From contig JALHNB010000038.1 of NCBI GenBank assembly GCA_022843745.1, positions 1 through 42,072 on the forward strand: 42,072 nucleotides of DNA, in the 5' to 3' direction. How positions within the stretch are numbered: the first letter of the stretch is position 1; each line of letters starts with the position of its first letter. The notes beneath the pieces were generated by a model. That model saw only the letters and a list, made by a program, of their open reading frames with translations, did no database searches and was not told where the DNA came from. This document shows, piece by piece, positions 6,336-15,050 of the stretch. The translations under genes and the position numbers were made by a program. Origin of the DNA: Anaerolineae bacterium (GTDB taxonomy: Bacteria; Chloroflexota; Anaerolineae; Aggregatilineales; Phototrophicaceae).

Positions 6336-8144
6336 TTACACATAAGCACGAGCGATGCGGAAACCAAACATGTTTCCGCGCAGATTTGGCTCTACATCAT
6401 TCGTAGAATCAACGCGAAAATCTCTGATCCCCGTAGCCAGCCAGGAACGACTACAGATTTTACGGTGATTTGTTCCAGCCAACTCATTGCGGCCTGACTG
6501 ATGCTCCGTCAAAACCCACTCCTTGATGTTCCCGGCCATATCGACGACACCAAAGGGGCTATCACCTTTGCCCTCATAATGATTCACGGGTGTTGTTCTG
6601 CCGATACCAGGCTTGACGACACCATTATTGCAACGATCCGCGTCCCAGCCAGCGCCCCAGGGATAGGGTCGTCCATCGTCACCCTGTGCGGCGCGCTGCC
6701 ACTGCTGGTGCGTCGGCAGCATTATTTTTTCGCCGCTGATCTCGCTTAACCATTGGCAGAAGGCAACAGTTTCGTACCAGGAAAGATTGATAACCGGCTG
6801 ATCTGCGCCATTAAACTGGGGATTTTGCCAGTCACGCGGCTCTGTCCAGGGGATACCGGAAGCCCTGTATGACCCCGATGCTGCATCCCACCGGATGTCT
6901 TGGTTGTGCGCTTCCCAACCCGCCTCTGTCCACCATTGTGGATTGTTGTAGCCACCCGCTTCAACGAATTTTGAAAATTGGGCATTGGTAATGGGATATT
7001 TTGCGATGTAAAAGGCGGGAACTTCAAATATTTCCCCCTTGTGCCGCTGACGTTTTTGGGTCAATTTCACTTTGCCAGCGGGGATTTCGCACCACTCGAA
7101 GGGCGGTGGCAGGATCATTTTCGCTTTGGATTCGCGCAGTGCGAGGCTCGGTTTTGTCGCGATGCTGCTTGGGAGAAGTCCTGCTTCATTGGTTCTGGGC
7201 TTTTGCCTGGTTGTGGCTCTTGTTTTGGCTTTTGGCGCGCTGTCCTGCTGGATCGCATCAACCGAAATCCGAAAACCTAGATCACGTGACGTATAAAATG
7301 GCATCGCGGCGTTACGATAATCCGTATGAAAGAAGACCGTTGCCGAAGTCGCCTTAAAAGTCCAGCAGCTTTCAACCCCATAAGTGCCATACATCCACGA
7401 TCCGCCACGAAACACGCGGGTTTGCTCGCCTTCGATGCGGTTATTGCCTCTCAAACTCGTGGATGTGCGCCAGCTTGTCAGGCACCATTCCCAGACATTG
7501 CCTGCCATATCGACAACGCCAAAGGGACTATCGCCCTTGCCTTCATACTGATTGACGGGGGTTATTCTGCCAATCCCCTGCCCATCGACATTGTGATTAC
7601 AGCGGCTGGCATCCCAATCATTTCCCCAGGGAAAAGCGCGTCCAAGTGTATCGCCGGGAAAGCTCCTGCCAATCGTCCCCAGATCGACATAGGTATCATC
7701 ACCTTGTGCGGCACGCTGCCACTGTGTTTCGGTTGGCAGGCTAATCTTTGCCCCGCTTGCATCGCTTAACCAACGGCAAAAAGCAAAAGCTTCGTACCAT
7801 GAAATCCCAACAACGGGATAATCTGCTCCGTTCCACTGCTCAATCGCCCATAAAACAGGCTCTGTCCACGCCTGGCCTGTTTGCACCGTCTCATGCCCAT
7901 TCAGGCGCATTCCCGATTGGAGCGCTTTCCAGCCAGCCTTTGTCCAATAACCCTGATTCTGATAACCACCCGCTTCAATGAATCGGGCGAATTGGGCATT
8001 CGTAACCGGATACTTCGCCATCGAAAAGCTGGGGACATTGACTTTCAAAGTCGGTTCTTCGTCGCCGGAATCATCGTTAAAAACAGCGCCGAGAATGACA
8101 TGGCCTGCGGGGATTTCGCACCAGTCAAAGGGCGGCGGAAGCAT
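6336..8144 (-). CDS. Tandem SUMF1/FGE-fold (C-type-lectin-like) protein
   Basis: This 602-residue protein holds two copies of a SUMF1-type domain. Each opens LPPPFxWCEIPAG and contains AKYPxTNAQFxxFxEAGGY, a WYExxAFCxWLS block, LPTxxQWQRAAQGDD, and SPFGVVDMAGN. A Lys/Thr-rich linker of about 50 residues joins them. The first copy ends with the usual RGGSW...GFRI, but lacks the cysteine pair used by formylglycine-generating enzymes. The second copy has a shortened, divergent end (SRSWLATG...GFRIARAYV) and has lost the GGS. True FGE activity is therefore unlikely; ligand binding or another oxygen-dependent role is possible. I start at ATG 8144; the frame continues to a TTG at 8240, but that part is a relic of another gene. 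Confidence 0.82.
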   Translation of the reverse strand: MLPPPFDWCEIPAGHVILGAVFNDDSGDEEPTLKVNVPSFSMAKYPVTNAQFARFIEAGGYQNQGYWTKAGWKALQSGMRLNGHETVQTGQAWTEPVLWAIEQWNGADYPVVGISWYEAFAFCRWLSDASGAKISLPTETQWQRAAQGDDTYVDLGTIGRSFPGDTLGRAFPWGNDWDASRCNHNVDGQGIGRITPVNQYEGKGDSPFGVVDMAGNVWEWCLTSWRTSTSLRGNNRIEGEQTRVFRGGSWMYGTYGVESCWTFKATSATVFFHTDYRNAAMPFYTSRDLGFRISVDAIQQDSAPKAKTRATTRQKPRTNEAGLLPSSIATKPSLALRESKAKMILPPPFEWCEIPAGKVKLTQKRQRHKGEIFEVPAFYIAKYPITNAQFSKFVEAGGYNNPQWWTEAGWEAHNQDIRWDAASGSYRASGIPWTEPRDWQNPQFNGADQPVINLSWYETVAFCQWLSEISGEKIMLPTHQQWQRAAQGDDGRPYPWGAGWDADRCNNGVVKPGIGRTTPVNHYEGKGDSPFGVVDMAGNIKEWVLTEHQSGRNELAGTNHRKICSRSWLATGIRDFRVDSTNDVEPNLRGNMFGFRIARAYV

Positions 8145-8164
8145 GGATTTTACGGTTGTCTCGC

Positions 8165-8296
8165 GGTTTGATGACAGAAGATTTTCTCCCTCATGCACAA
8201 AGATAGGCAGGCAGGCAGTCGTAAATCCGATAATCGTCAATCAAGTCCAGCCGCATCAATAGCTGGGCGATAGATGAAGAAAATCACTTTTCTCAT
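8165..8296 (-). pseudogene. Relic of a DHFR-like gene (internal deletion plus frameshift)
   Basis: Reading the minus strand from 8296 gives MRKVIFF, the usual start of these proteins. It jumps to IAQLLMRLDLIDDYRIY, the region near residue 135 in intact copies, and then in another frame gives LPIFVHEGENLL, which lines up with HPVVVGGGKPLF of copy 1. About 110 codons are missing. The frame change falls at three TGCC units in a row, suggesting slippage. The relic follows directly after the HEAT-like gene and runs into the SUMF1 gene, explaining that gene's apparent upstream extension. Confidence 0.72.
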
Positions 8297-8297
8297 T

Positions 8298-8855
8298 TTA
8301 TTTTACTTTTGCTTTCCACACGCCTGCATATTTCTTGTGATATTTGACATCCGCTTCCGATTCGATCAACGCCAGCGCCTTCGTGCTGACGCTTTCGTCC
8401 TGTGTCGCTTCGTACACATTTTTGAGACTCTGGATGATGTCGGAGCGAATCAACGACCCGTTTTTCTCGGCGAGGCACTCGTTGTAACGCTGCTCCATGC
8501 CGTTCAGATAGGTCTGCCGCTGGGCTTCGCCTGCCGCGCCGACCTTCCACAGCGATTGCATACAGTGCCGCGCCGTGACGAAACGTTCATCCTTTGTCAC
8601 GGCTATCAGCGCATCAAAGTCCTTGAGTATCCGCTTGTCCGGGTCGCTTTTCGCCAGCGCGGAAATCAACTGCGCCGCGATTGCCCGCACATGGTTGTCC
8701 TTGTGCTTCAAATCCCTGACCAGGCCCTCCCATGCGTCATAAGCCCATTCGACAGGCTGATCCGTCGCCGTCATGAGCGCGTAATAGGCGGCGTTCTGCA
8801 CATCCTTATCATCCGAGTGCATATTTTCGATATTGGTGCGTGTCGTTTCGTCCAT
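8298..8855 (-). CDS. HEAT-like helical repeat protein
   Basis: This 185-residue all-helical protein has HEAT-like periodicity (NAAYYALMTATDQPVEWAYDAWEGLV, DNHVRAIAAQLISALAKSD). Such proteins usually act as protein-binding scaffolds; no catalytic motif is visible. The ATG at 8855 has a strong AAGGAG site. The frame extends to 8879, but that part lies inside the palindrome at 8872. It follows DHFR-like copy 2 and the YcaQ gene in the same direction, probably in one transcript. Confidence 0.72.
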   Translation of the reverse strand: MDETTRTNIENMHSDDKDVQNAAYYALMTATDQPVEWAYDAWEGLVRDLKHKDNHVRAIAAQLISALAKSDPDKRILKDFDALIAVTKDERFVTARHCMQSLWKVGAAGEAQRQTYLNGMEQRYNECLAEKNGSLIRSDIIQSLKNVYEATQDESVSTKALALIESEADVKYHKKYAGVWKAKVK

Positions 8856-8871
8856 TGGGTTCTCCTTAAAT

Positions 8872-8895
8872 GGGCGCACCGCTGTGCGCCCCTAC
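8872..8895. repeat. GTAGGGG palindrome, inner stem GCGCA/TGCGC
   Basis: The arms are GGGCGCA and TGCGCCCCTAC, placed in the 57-bp gap between DHFR-like copy 2 and the HEAT-like gene, just before the latter's ribosome site. A hairpin here could tune read-through between them. Confidence 0.75.
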
Positions 8896-8912
8896 AAATC
8901 CGTATGAGGGGT

Positions 8913-9473
8913 CTACTGATCCACGCCGTAATAATGCAGCACATTGCCGGAAGCGAACACGCGCGTATTCAGAAGTTTCAATTTCACGCGATTCTGAACA
9001 CCCTCGAACAGCGGCTTGCCCTTCCCGATCAGCACCGGGTTGACCATGATGCGAAATTCGTCGATCAGGCCGAGGTCGATCATCGACGCGGCGAGGTTGG
9101 AACTACCGAAAATAATCAGGTCTTTCCCCGGCTGCTGCTTGAGCTTGCCGATTTCTTCGGCGATGTGGTCTTTAATCAGCCGCGAATTCTCCCACACGTC
9201 AGCATTGTCAAGCGTTGCGGAGAACACAATTTTCGAGATCGTGTTCATCCGGTTCGCGACTTCGGGATCACTCTCAATCGCGAACAGGGTCGGCCAATAG
9301 CTCGCCATCCCTTCAAACGTTTTACGCCCGAACAGCAGCGTATCGACAGAATCGAGCTGCTCGATGGCGAATTGATTAAACTCCTCATCTACGGTGTGCC
9401 AGTCAATATCGTCATCCGGCCCAGCGATATAGCCGTCCAGGGTGGTCATTAAAAATACCAACACTTTTCGCAT
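8913..9473 (-). CDS. Dihydrofolate reductase-family (RibD C-terminal domain) protein, copy 2
   Basis: This 186-residue protein resembles copy 1 throughout (MRKVLVFLMTTLDGYIAGP start, LLFGRKTFEGM, LIIFGSSNLA, LIDEFRIMVNPVLIGKG). It is a presumed NADPH-dependent reductase of unknown substrate. It starts 12 bp after the YcaQ gene ends, with an AGGAGG-like site in the gap, so the two are surely co-transcribed. It ends in a genuine TAG, useful evidence that TAG is a stop codon in this organism. Confidence 0.87.
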   Translation of the reverse strand: MRKVLVFLMTTLDGYIAGPDDDIDWHTVDEEFNQFAIEQLDSVDTLLFGRKTFEGMASYWPTLFAIESDPEVANRMNTISKIVFSATLDNADVWENSRLIKDHIAEEIGKLKQQPGKDLIIFGSSNLAASMIDLGLIDEFRIMVNPVLIGKGKPLFEGVQNRVKLKLLNTRVFASGNVLHYYGVDQ

Positions 9474-9485
9474 GGTCGTTCCTCC

Positions 9486-10697
9486 TTAATCAATCTGAAA
9501 GATTTCGGCAAGGCCGGATTCGGTGGTATCGCGGATGATGACCTGCGGCGTTTGATGCCACACGGCGCAGGCTTGCAGCGCACTTTTCACGGCCTCGACC
9601 AGCGCATCATCCAGAATCACGCCGGGTTCGATATGCAGCGCCTTCACTTCAAAAATGCCATCCTTGTGATGCGCTCTGGGGTCGAGGCGACCAATCAGCG
9701 CATTGTCATACAGGATCGGCAGGCTGTAATAACCATATATTCGCTTGGCGGCGGGAAAATAAAACTCAATCGGGTGGTCAAAATTGAACAGGTCAAGCGT
9801 CATCGCGCGATTGCGCACCAGCGGATCAAACGGCGACAGAAGCGTCGTTTTGGAGTGTGGGATTTCACCATCTGCGGCGGCTTCGACCTGCTTGAGATTA
9901 TCGGGATGGATATAGCCGGGTTTTCCCCAGCCCGAGACGGCGACTTTGATCACGCGATCCTGTTTTTCCAGGCGTTTGAGAGCCGCGTTGACCCAGTCTT
10001 TTTTCAGGCGGAAATAAGGGGCGATCCACTCGACTTTCGCCACGCCGAGCGCCTGAATCGTGTACAGGACGAACTGGTCAGTGGCATCGTCGCGCGATAC
10101 GCTGGGCAGCTTGTCGGCTTCGGGGTAAATCCGTTCGCGCAGATCATAAACGCGCTGGAAATTGCGCCGTTCGCGCACCATCAATTCGCCGACACATAAG
10201 AGATAATCCAGCGCGATCTGCTCCTGTTTGGGGTTATCCCAGGTGTGCTTCTGACCGTCGATGCTCTTAAAATCGGAAGCACGTGCGCCGCCGTTGTCGC
10301 GTATGAAATCCAGCACCATTTCGGCGAGGTCGCGATGTTCGTCCAGCCATTGCTGGGGGTTCTTCCAGTCGGTGTACCAGCTTTCCACAAGATGCAGCGG
10401 ATAATCCTCAATTGGCAGGTAGCAGTTGGCGTTTGCCCAATATTCAAATAACTCGCCTTCAGCAAAAAGTTGGTCCAGCCAAAGCGGATCATACGCACCG
10501 AGGCGGCTCCACAGCACAAAATAGGGAGCGCGGGCGACGACATTGATGCTGTCGATTTGCAGCATGTGAAGCTGTCGAATCATCCGGCGCACATCAGCTT
10601 TGGTCGCGATAGCGGGTGGCTGTGGGGCATCGTGCAACCCTTGTGCGGCGATCATCAGTCCCCGCACGGCATCCTGTGAGAGGGTTATCATCGGCAT
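9486..10697 (-). CDS. ycaQ: YcaQ/AlkX-type winged-helix DNA glycosylase
   Basis: This protein of about 403 residues has the tandem winged-helix architecture of the HTH_42 family. The segment HMLQIDSINVVARAPY contains the Q-x-D motif (Gln47, Asp49) that marks the YcaQ-like branch. The conserved LLSPFDPLVRNR block lies near residue 287. In characterised relatives this family removes alkylated bases and unhooks DNA interstrand crosslinks. The crosslink-repair role here follows from the family, not from the window. The ATG at 10697 is preceded in frame by a GTG at 10703; neither has a clear ribosome site. It heads a run YcaQ, DHFR-like, HEAT-like. Confidence 0.83.
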   Translation of the reverse strand: MPMITLSQDAVRGLMIAAQGLHDAPQPPAIATKADVRRMIRQLHMLQIDSINVVARAPYFVLWSRLGAYDPLWLDQLFAEGELFEYWANANCYLPIEDYPLHLVESWYTDWKNPQQWLDEHRDLAEMVLDFIRDNGGARASDFKSIDGQKHTWDNPKQEQIALDYLLCVGELMVRERRNFQRVYDLRERIYPEADKLPSVSRDDATDQFVLYTIQALGVAKVEWIAPYFRLKKDWVNAALKRLEKQDRVIKVAVSGWGKPGYIHPDNLKQVEAAADGEIPHSKTTLLSPFDPLVRNRAMTLDLFNFDHPIEFYFPAAKRIYGYYSLPILYDNALIGRLDPRAHHKDGIFEVKALHIEPGVILDDALVEAVKSALQACAVWHQTPQVIIRDTTESGLAEIFQID

Positions 10698-10735
10698 TTT
10701 CACCGTGTTGATATGAAACGATTAAATGTCTGTTG

Positions 10736-10764
10736 ATTATAGCAACTAGAACCTTTGTTCGCCA
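10736..10764 (-). promoter_or_regulatory. Possible promoter of the ycaQ operon
   Basis: A perfect TATAAT on the minus strand (10736-10741) has a poor -35 hexamer (TGGCGA) 17 bp further up. The predicted start would leave a leader of about 30 bases before the ATG. Confidence 0.42.
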
Positions 10765-10819
10765 GTGAGGGGACTGCACAATCATGAGATTTCAAAATTG
10801 AATACGGATAACCGCTTTC

Positions 10820-10888
10820 GTAGGGGTTTGATGTATCAAACCCTTTTCGGCACTCGGTTTGCCTGGGCATGATGCATCATGCCCCTAC
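10820..10888. repeat. Pair of GTAGGGG palindromes with different inner stems
   Basis: The first (10820-10845) reads GTAGGGG with inner arms TTTGATG/TATCAAA. The second (10864-10888) has inner arms CATGATG/CATCATG and the closing arm CCCCTAC. They occupy the middle of the 275-bp gap 10698-10972, where I see no gene. Confidence 0.78.
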
Positions 10889-10972
10889 GCAAAAACATCT
10901 CGTATTTCCTAAAAATGTCGTGCCATAAAGTGAATTCGGGCAGGGTCAGAGTGAGGGTTTTTCATCAGCATC

Positions 10973-12202
10973 TCAAGTGATGGGGGTTTGCATCTCGACA
11001 GCCGGGAAATGCGCCCGACTCCGCCACATCAGCAGCGCAACCAGAAGCGAAAATCCGCCAGCCAGCACGACATAGGCCGCCGGAAGCCCCGAATGATCGG
11101 CGATAGCGCCCAGAATTGGCTCGCTCGTTCCCAGCAGCAGCGTGAACAACAGCGATTGCACCGAAATAATCGTCGCGCGGATTTCGTCCGGCACTTCGCT
11201 CTGAATCCGGCTCATGAGAAGCGGACGCAAGACCGCCGTCACAAAACCCATTAGCGCGATCAGCACCAGCGCCGGGTAGATTTGCAGCGCCGCCAGCAGA
11301 ACAAGGCTGAAAACAAGGACCGCCGGGGCAGCATATAAAATGCGGGTTTCGCCAAAACGCGCCTTAATCCGGCCTGCCCAGGTCGCCCCCGCCATATTCA
11401 TAATCTGCACCAGCATCCCCAGCACGCCAATCGCCGCAATCGGCACGCCCAAAGCCAGCGCTTGCGGCTGCATAAATATAAACTCCATAACGCTGGCGAT
11501 CACCGGCACAAGCGCCAGGTAAAATATGGGGTAGCGCAGCGTGGGACGCGCCCGGATCAGCGCAAGCGCCTGCCGCAGCACCATAATGTAGGGTTTTCGC
11601 ACACTCGATTTTTCCGCATTGGGCGATTCTTCCGCGCGTGGTTCTTTAAATGTCAGGATCACGACCAGCGCGACCAGATCGCACAATCCGCCGATAATCA
11701 GCGGCAGCTTGAGGTCAATCGTCGCCAGAAGGCCGCTGGTCACGCTTCCCACCGCCACCGACCCTAACATGACCGCACCCGCCAGCCCCACCAACCGTGT
11801 ATATTCACTTGCTCGGCCTGTACGCTGGATCGACTCATAGAAAAAAGCATCTTCCGCGCCAGAAACAAACGTGATGCCCAGCCCCATGACCACATAAGTC
11901 ACCAGAATCAGCGGCAGAGTCGGCGCAAATGCCCACGCCAATGTCCCCAACCCCAGGAGCAGCGCACCCACCGCTAACGACGCTTTCCGCCCCACCGAGT
12001 CGGCGACAACACCTGTTGGCAGTTCACTGACAGCCATCGCAATCCAGAAGGCCACGTCGATGAGCGTCACCTGCGCCAGACTCAGGCCGCGTTCCTGTTG
12101 GAGAAAAATCACCCAGATCGCCGACATTTGCCCGAAGCCGATCCCCTTGAGCGCCGTGTACAAAAAATATCTGGGAATGTTTGGCGCATAGGGGTGACGC
12201 AT
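10973..12202 (-). CDS. MFS transporter, 12-TM drug/metabolite efflux type
   Basis: This 409-residue membrane protein has about twelve hydrophobic segments. The motif-A loop between TM2 and TM3 reads GVVADSVGRKAS. A hydrophilic central loop (residues about 190-210, with EPRAEESPNAEKSS) separates the two halves. It is likely a proton-driven exporter in the inner membrane; the substrate is unknown. AAGG precedes the ATG. It starts 54 bp after the SRPBCC gene and is probably in the same operon. Confidence 0.84.
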   Translation of the reverse strand: MRHPYAPNIPRYFLYTALKGIGFGQMSAIWVIFLQQERGLSLAQVTLIDVAFWIAMAVSELPTGVVADSVGRKASLAVGALLLGLGTLAWAFAPTLPLILVTYVVMGLGITFVSGAEDAFFYESIQRTGRASEYTRLVGLAGAVMLGSVAVGSVTSGLLATIDLKLPLIIGGLCDLVALVVILTFKEPRAEESPNAEKSSVRKPYIMVLRQALALIRARPTLRYPIFYLALVPVIASVMEFIFMQPQALALGVPIAAIGVLGMLVQIMNMAGATWAGRIKARFGETRILYAAPAVLVFSLVLLAALQIYPALVLIALMGFVTAVLRPLLMSRIQSEVPDEIRATIISVQSLLFTLLLGTSEPILGAIADHSGLPAAYVVLAGGFSLLVALLMWRSRAHFPAVEMQTPIT

Positions 12203-12256
12203 ATATTTAGCCTTCAGGCATTCGATGCAGGGTCACAAAATAATTCAAGCGCATAT

Positions 12257-12658
12257 TCAGCGTTCCAGCAAGGCCTTGAGAGCCGAGAGGTCCTTCTGCA
12301 TGAGGCCTGCGTCGCGGTCAAACTCATTATCATCCATTTCGGGCTGCCGAAATAACACGAGCGTGACTTCACTGCCCATGCCGTTAGCCATGACTCGCAT
12401 CGGCACATAAACTTCCGTTCCGTCTGGCAGCATCACCGTGTGGTCAAGTACGCCATAGGCATTCTGTGGGGTAAAACGCAGGCCAACCGTACCGTCTCCT
12501 GTCTTGACCTCCCAGTGTTCGCCTGCGCGCTTCACGCCCTGTCCGAGTCCCGCCGCCCACAGCGGGAGGTTTTCCGGGTTACTGGCAAACGCATACACCG
12601 CTTCTGGTTCGCGCTCAATCGAAACCGTCAGATAGCGCACTTCCCTGAACTTAATCAT
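12257..12658 (-). CDS. SRPBCC-fold (START-like) protein
   Basis: This 133-residue protein has the helix-grip pattern: an early IEREPEAVYAFASNPENLPLWA segment, a run of alternating beta strands, and a C-terminal helix ending LSALKALLER. Such domains bind hydrophobic ligands; the function is unknown. AAGGAG lies at the proper spacing before the ATG. The MFS gene follows at once, so ligand handling and export may be linked, but that is inference. Confidence 0.75.
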   Translation of the reverse strand: MIKFREVRYLTVSIEREPEAVYAFASNPENLPLWAAGLGQGVKRAGEHWEVKTGDGTVGLRFTPQNAYGVLDHTVMLPDGTEVYVPMRVMANGMGSEVTLVLFRQPEMDDNEFDRDAGLMQKDLSALKALLER

Positions 12659-12693
12659 GACGACTCCTTCTGGATTTCGGTTAACATGAACAA

Positions 12694-12833
12694 TTTATAC
12701 CCTGTTTGGAAATTCATCCCCTATTCCCCGACCCATTTCCCCATTGCATGGAGTAAGGGGGAAACGTGGACTCGCTAGGAGAAATGCAAGTGTTCAAAGC
12801 GTTACAAATCGAATGTTCAAACAGGTTCTTATA
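12694..12833. mobile_element. MITE-like element with CCTGTTTG terminal inverted repeats
   Basis: The left end (12694-12714) reads TATACCCTGTTTGGAAATT and the right end (12812-12833) is its imperfect inverse (AATGTTCAAACAGG, then TTATA). Between them lies a GC-rich hairpin of the CCCCTCCCC family (about 12716-12772). There is no coding capacity. A single left-like end (CCTGTTTGGAAAT) recurs at about 19679 beside another copy of the GC-rich repeat. Confidence 0.5.
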
Positions 12834-12854
12834 CCATAGCATAACGGGGAGGGG

Positions 12855-13655
12855 CTAACGCGCATTGTGTCGCAGCAGGAAATCCAGCACGTTGTCGTTA
12901 AACAGGTCGCGCATCGCCGAGCCATGATCGGCAGCCGGAATAATCGCCAGTTCCGCGTTGGGGATGTGGCGATACATCTCAAATATCTGTTCAAGGTCGA
13001 TGCCATCATCGCGATCCCCCACCAGAATCAGCGTTGGAGCGGAGATTTTTTCCAGGTCAATTTCGGTATAGCCCAGCGGAGTCCACCACATCACCGAAAT
13101 CTGCTGCATCAGTGACTTCCAGTAATCCGGCGCATTCTCGCGCGGGTGTGCGTCTTTCAGATACTCGATCCAGCCTTGATCGCTCTTTTCCATCTGCTCG
13201 AAATCGACAACGCCAGACGCTTTAATGCCGATCTCCTTGAGGAAGCTAAAATAAACGTCCTTAAATTTGTACAGCGTCCCGCCCAGGATCAAGCCGCCGG
13301 ACAGGTCGGGATAGCGCATCCCCAAATCCAGCGCGATCTGCCCGCCGTCGCTGTAGCCCAGAATAAACGGCTTTTCCAGCTTCAACGCCTGGATAAACGC
13401 CGCCACATCGTCCGCCATCAGACGGTAGCTCATCTCGCCACTGGGATTCTCGGTTTTGCCATGCCCGCGACTGTCCACCGCGATGACCCGGAAATGCTGC
13501 GCGTAGACGGGAACCTGCTCCGCCCACGATTCCAGATTCGCTGTCCCGCCGTGCAGCAAAATCAGAGGGTATCCCTCGCCATATTCCTTATAGTGAATAT
13601 TCAGCCCGTTGGCTGCGCTGTATTTTCCCGGTTGGTTGTCAATATCGTGGGTCAT
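12855..13655 (-). CDS. Alpha/beta hydrolase (cytoplasmic)
   Basis: This 266-residue protein has HGG at about 35-37, the nucleophile elbow GYSDGG with Ser102, the acid in VGDRDDGI, and the base in AADHGS. No signal peptide is visible. It is related to the other hydrolases here but has its own cap region (YFSFLKEIGIKASGVVDFEQM). The substrate is unknown. AGGA precedes the ATG. Its TAG stop abuts a GGGGAGGGG remnant of the intergenic repeat. Confidence 0.84.
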   Translation of the reverse strand: MTHDIDNQPGKYSAANGLNIHYKEYGEGYPLILLHGGTANLESWAEQVPVYAQHFRVIAVDSRGHGKTENPSGEMSYRLMADDVAAFIQALKLEKPFILGYSDGGQIALDLGMRYPDLSGGLILGGTLYKFKDVYFSFLKEIGIKASGVVDFEQMEKSDQGWIEYLKDAHPRENAPDYWKSLMQQISVMWWTPLGYTEIDLEKISAPTLILVGDRDDGIDLEQIFEMYRHIPNAELAIIPAADHGSAMRDLFNDNVLDFLLRHNAR

Positions 13656-13774
13656 AGCTGTATCCTGATTTTTAATCGAGCGAATAGAGATAGATTTGCA
13701 CGAATGGGCAGCAAGTCATGCCATATGGGTCAAACGTCGTGCGCCCTAAAGTGTCTTTGGTTTCCTCAAGGTGA

Positions 13775-14149
13775 TTAACCCACCTCAAGCACCGACAAAA
13801 TATTACCCGCCGGATCGGTAAACCAGGCGATATTGGGGCCGTTGCCTCTGGCGATGCCCTTTTGGTCGGTCTGCAATTCGCCTTCGTAGTGTTCAAATTT
13901 CACGCCGCGCCTGGTAAGGTCATCCACAGCACGATCAATATCCTCAACTGGAAAATTGAGAACCGTGAACGTCGCCGGAACGTGGTTTGGCTTGGGGTAG
14001 ATCAGGATATGGCTGCCACCCGCAATGTGCAGATTCAACATGCCATGTTCTTCTGTGACTTGCAGCCCCAATGTCTCGCCGTAAAACACCTTTGCCTGGG
14101 GGATATCATTGACTGAGAATCCCGAAAATGCCTTTGTATCTCGAAACAT
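13775..14149 (-). CDS. VOC-superfamily (glyoxalase-like) protein, copy 1
   Basis: This 124-residue protein has the paired beta-alpha-beta modules of the VOC fold ([19 protein letters not shown] at the start; [15 protein letters not shown] at the end). Members bind a metal and act on small molecules, or bind drugs; the specific role is open. The ATG at 14149 is favoured by AGGAG eight bases upstream; an in-frame GTG lies six bases earlier. Confidence 0.8.
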   Translation of the reverse strand: MFRDTKAFSGFSVNDIPQAKVFYGETLGLQVTEEHGMLNLHIAGGSHILIYPKPNHVPATFTVLNFPVEDIDRAVDDLTRRGVKFEHYEGELQTDQKGIARGNGPNIAWFTDPAGNILSVLEVG

Positions 14150-14264
14150 GAACACATCTCCTGGTTACTTAGAACGATATTCGATAATACTGTAATTCCA
14201 TTTGTAAGGTATTAGATTAAAGAGGCGCTGGAAATTTGCGCGTCCATTATGAGAGTCGTCCCCG

Positions 14265-15023
14265 CTAATTGACGGGCGTGTCAAGGAACGCCGTCAGCCT
14301 GGAAAGCAGCGCTTGAGCATTTCCAACAATGTATGAGGCATGATCGCTGTCGGGAAGTACGACGACCTCGGTGCGCAGCATACGCGCCAGTTCCGCGCTG
14401 TGTTCCGGTCGGATAATGTCGCCGTCCGCCACGATCACCAGCGCAGGCACGTGGATTGATTTGACCTGCTTTGCTGTCAGGCCACTCCCCGGCTCGGCAG
14501 CGGATTTTCCCGCTTTTTCCACCAGCGCGGCCCAACCACGCGGGTTCGGCGCGACTCGTTCATAAGCTTCGCGCATCTCATCCGGCAAATCCGCCGCCGA
14601 GGCATGTTTCAGCCCTTCCGCAATCGGTGGAAAATAGCCCTGAATATTGTAGATCGTGGAGGCCAGCGCCAGCCTGCGCACCCCTTCTGGATGCCGCACC
14701 GCCAGTTCCAGCGCGACAGACCCGCCGGAACTGTAGCCAAAAACATCGACCTGCACATAGCCGAGATATTCCAGCAGCGCTGCCGTGTCATCTGCCATCT
14801 GTTTGAAGCTGAACGGGCGATCAATATCGGCGGTATGCCCATGCCCCTGCTGCTCGACGGCGATAATCTGACGTTTCTGCACCAGCACAGGCAAAATATT
14901 GGAGAACATCTCAATCGTCGTCAACCCGCCGTGCAGCATGAGCAGCGGTTCGCCCGTGCCGTGAATCTCATAATACATTTTGAGGCCGTTGATGTCGGCA
15001 TATTTTCCAATTTGATCGCTCAT
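14265..15023 (-). CDS. Alpha/beta hydrolase, cytoplasmic paralog of the 2715 gene
   Basis: This 252-residue protein has LHGG at 30-33, nucleophile elbow GYSSGG with Ser98, an acid in VADGDII and a base in DSDHASY. It matches the secreted hydrolase at 2715-3605 in NGLKMYYEIHG, VEQQGHGHTADIDRP and the MADD region, but has no export signal and a shorter cap. It lies 27 bp downstream of the SDR gene with GAGAGGG in the gap, so the two are likely translated from one transcript. Confidence 0.84.
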   Translation of the reverse strand: MSDQIGKYADINGLKMYYEIHGTGEPLLMLHGGLTTIEMFSNILPVLVQKRQIIAVEQQGHGHTADIDRPFSFKQMADDTAALLEYLGYVQVDVFGYSSGGSVALELAVRHPEGVRRLALASTIYNIQGYFPPIAEGLKHASAADLPDEMREAYERVAPNPRGWAALVEKAGKSAAEPGSGLTAKQVKSIHVPALVIVADGDIIRPEHSAELARMLRTEVVVLPDSDHASYIVGNAQALLSRLTAFLDTPVN

Positions 15024-15050
15024 TCTGCCCTCTCGTTTAAATATTCGGCG

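Noticed and set aside
6336-8144. Diversity-generating retroelement target
   Set aside because: The lectin-type fold fits, but there is no reverse transcriptase or second copy of the 3' end within this window. It is kept only as a check for the wider genome.
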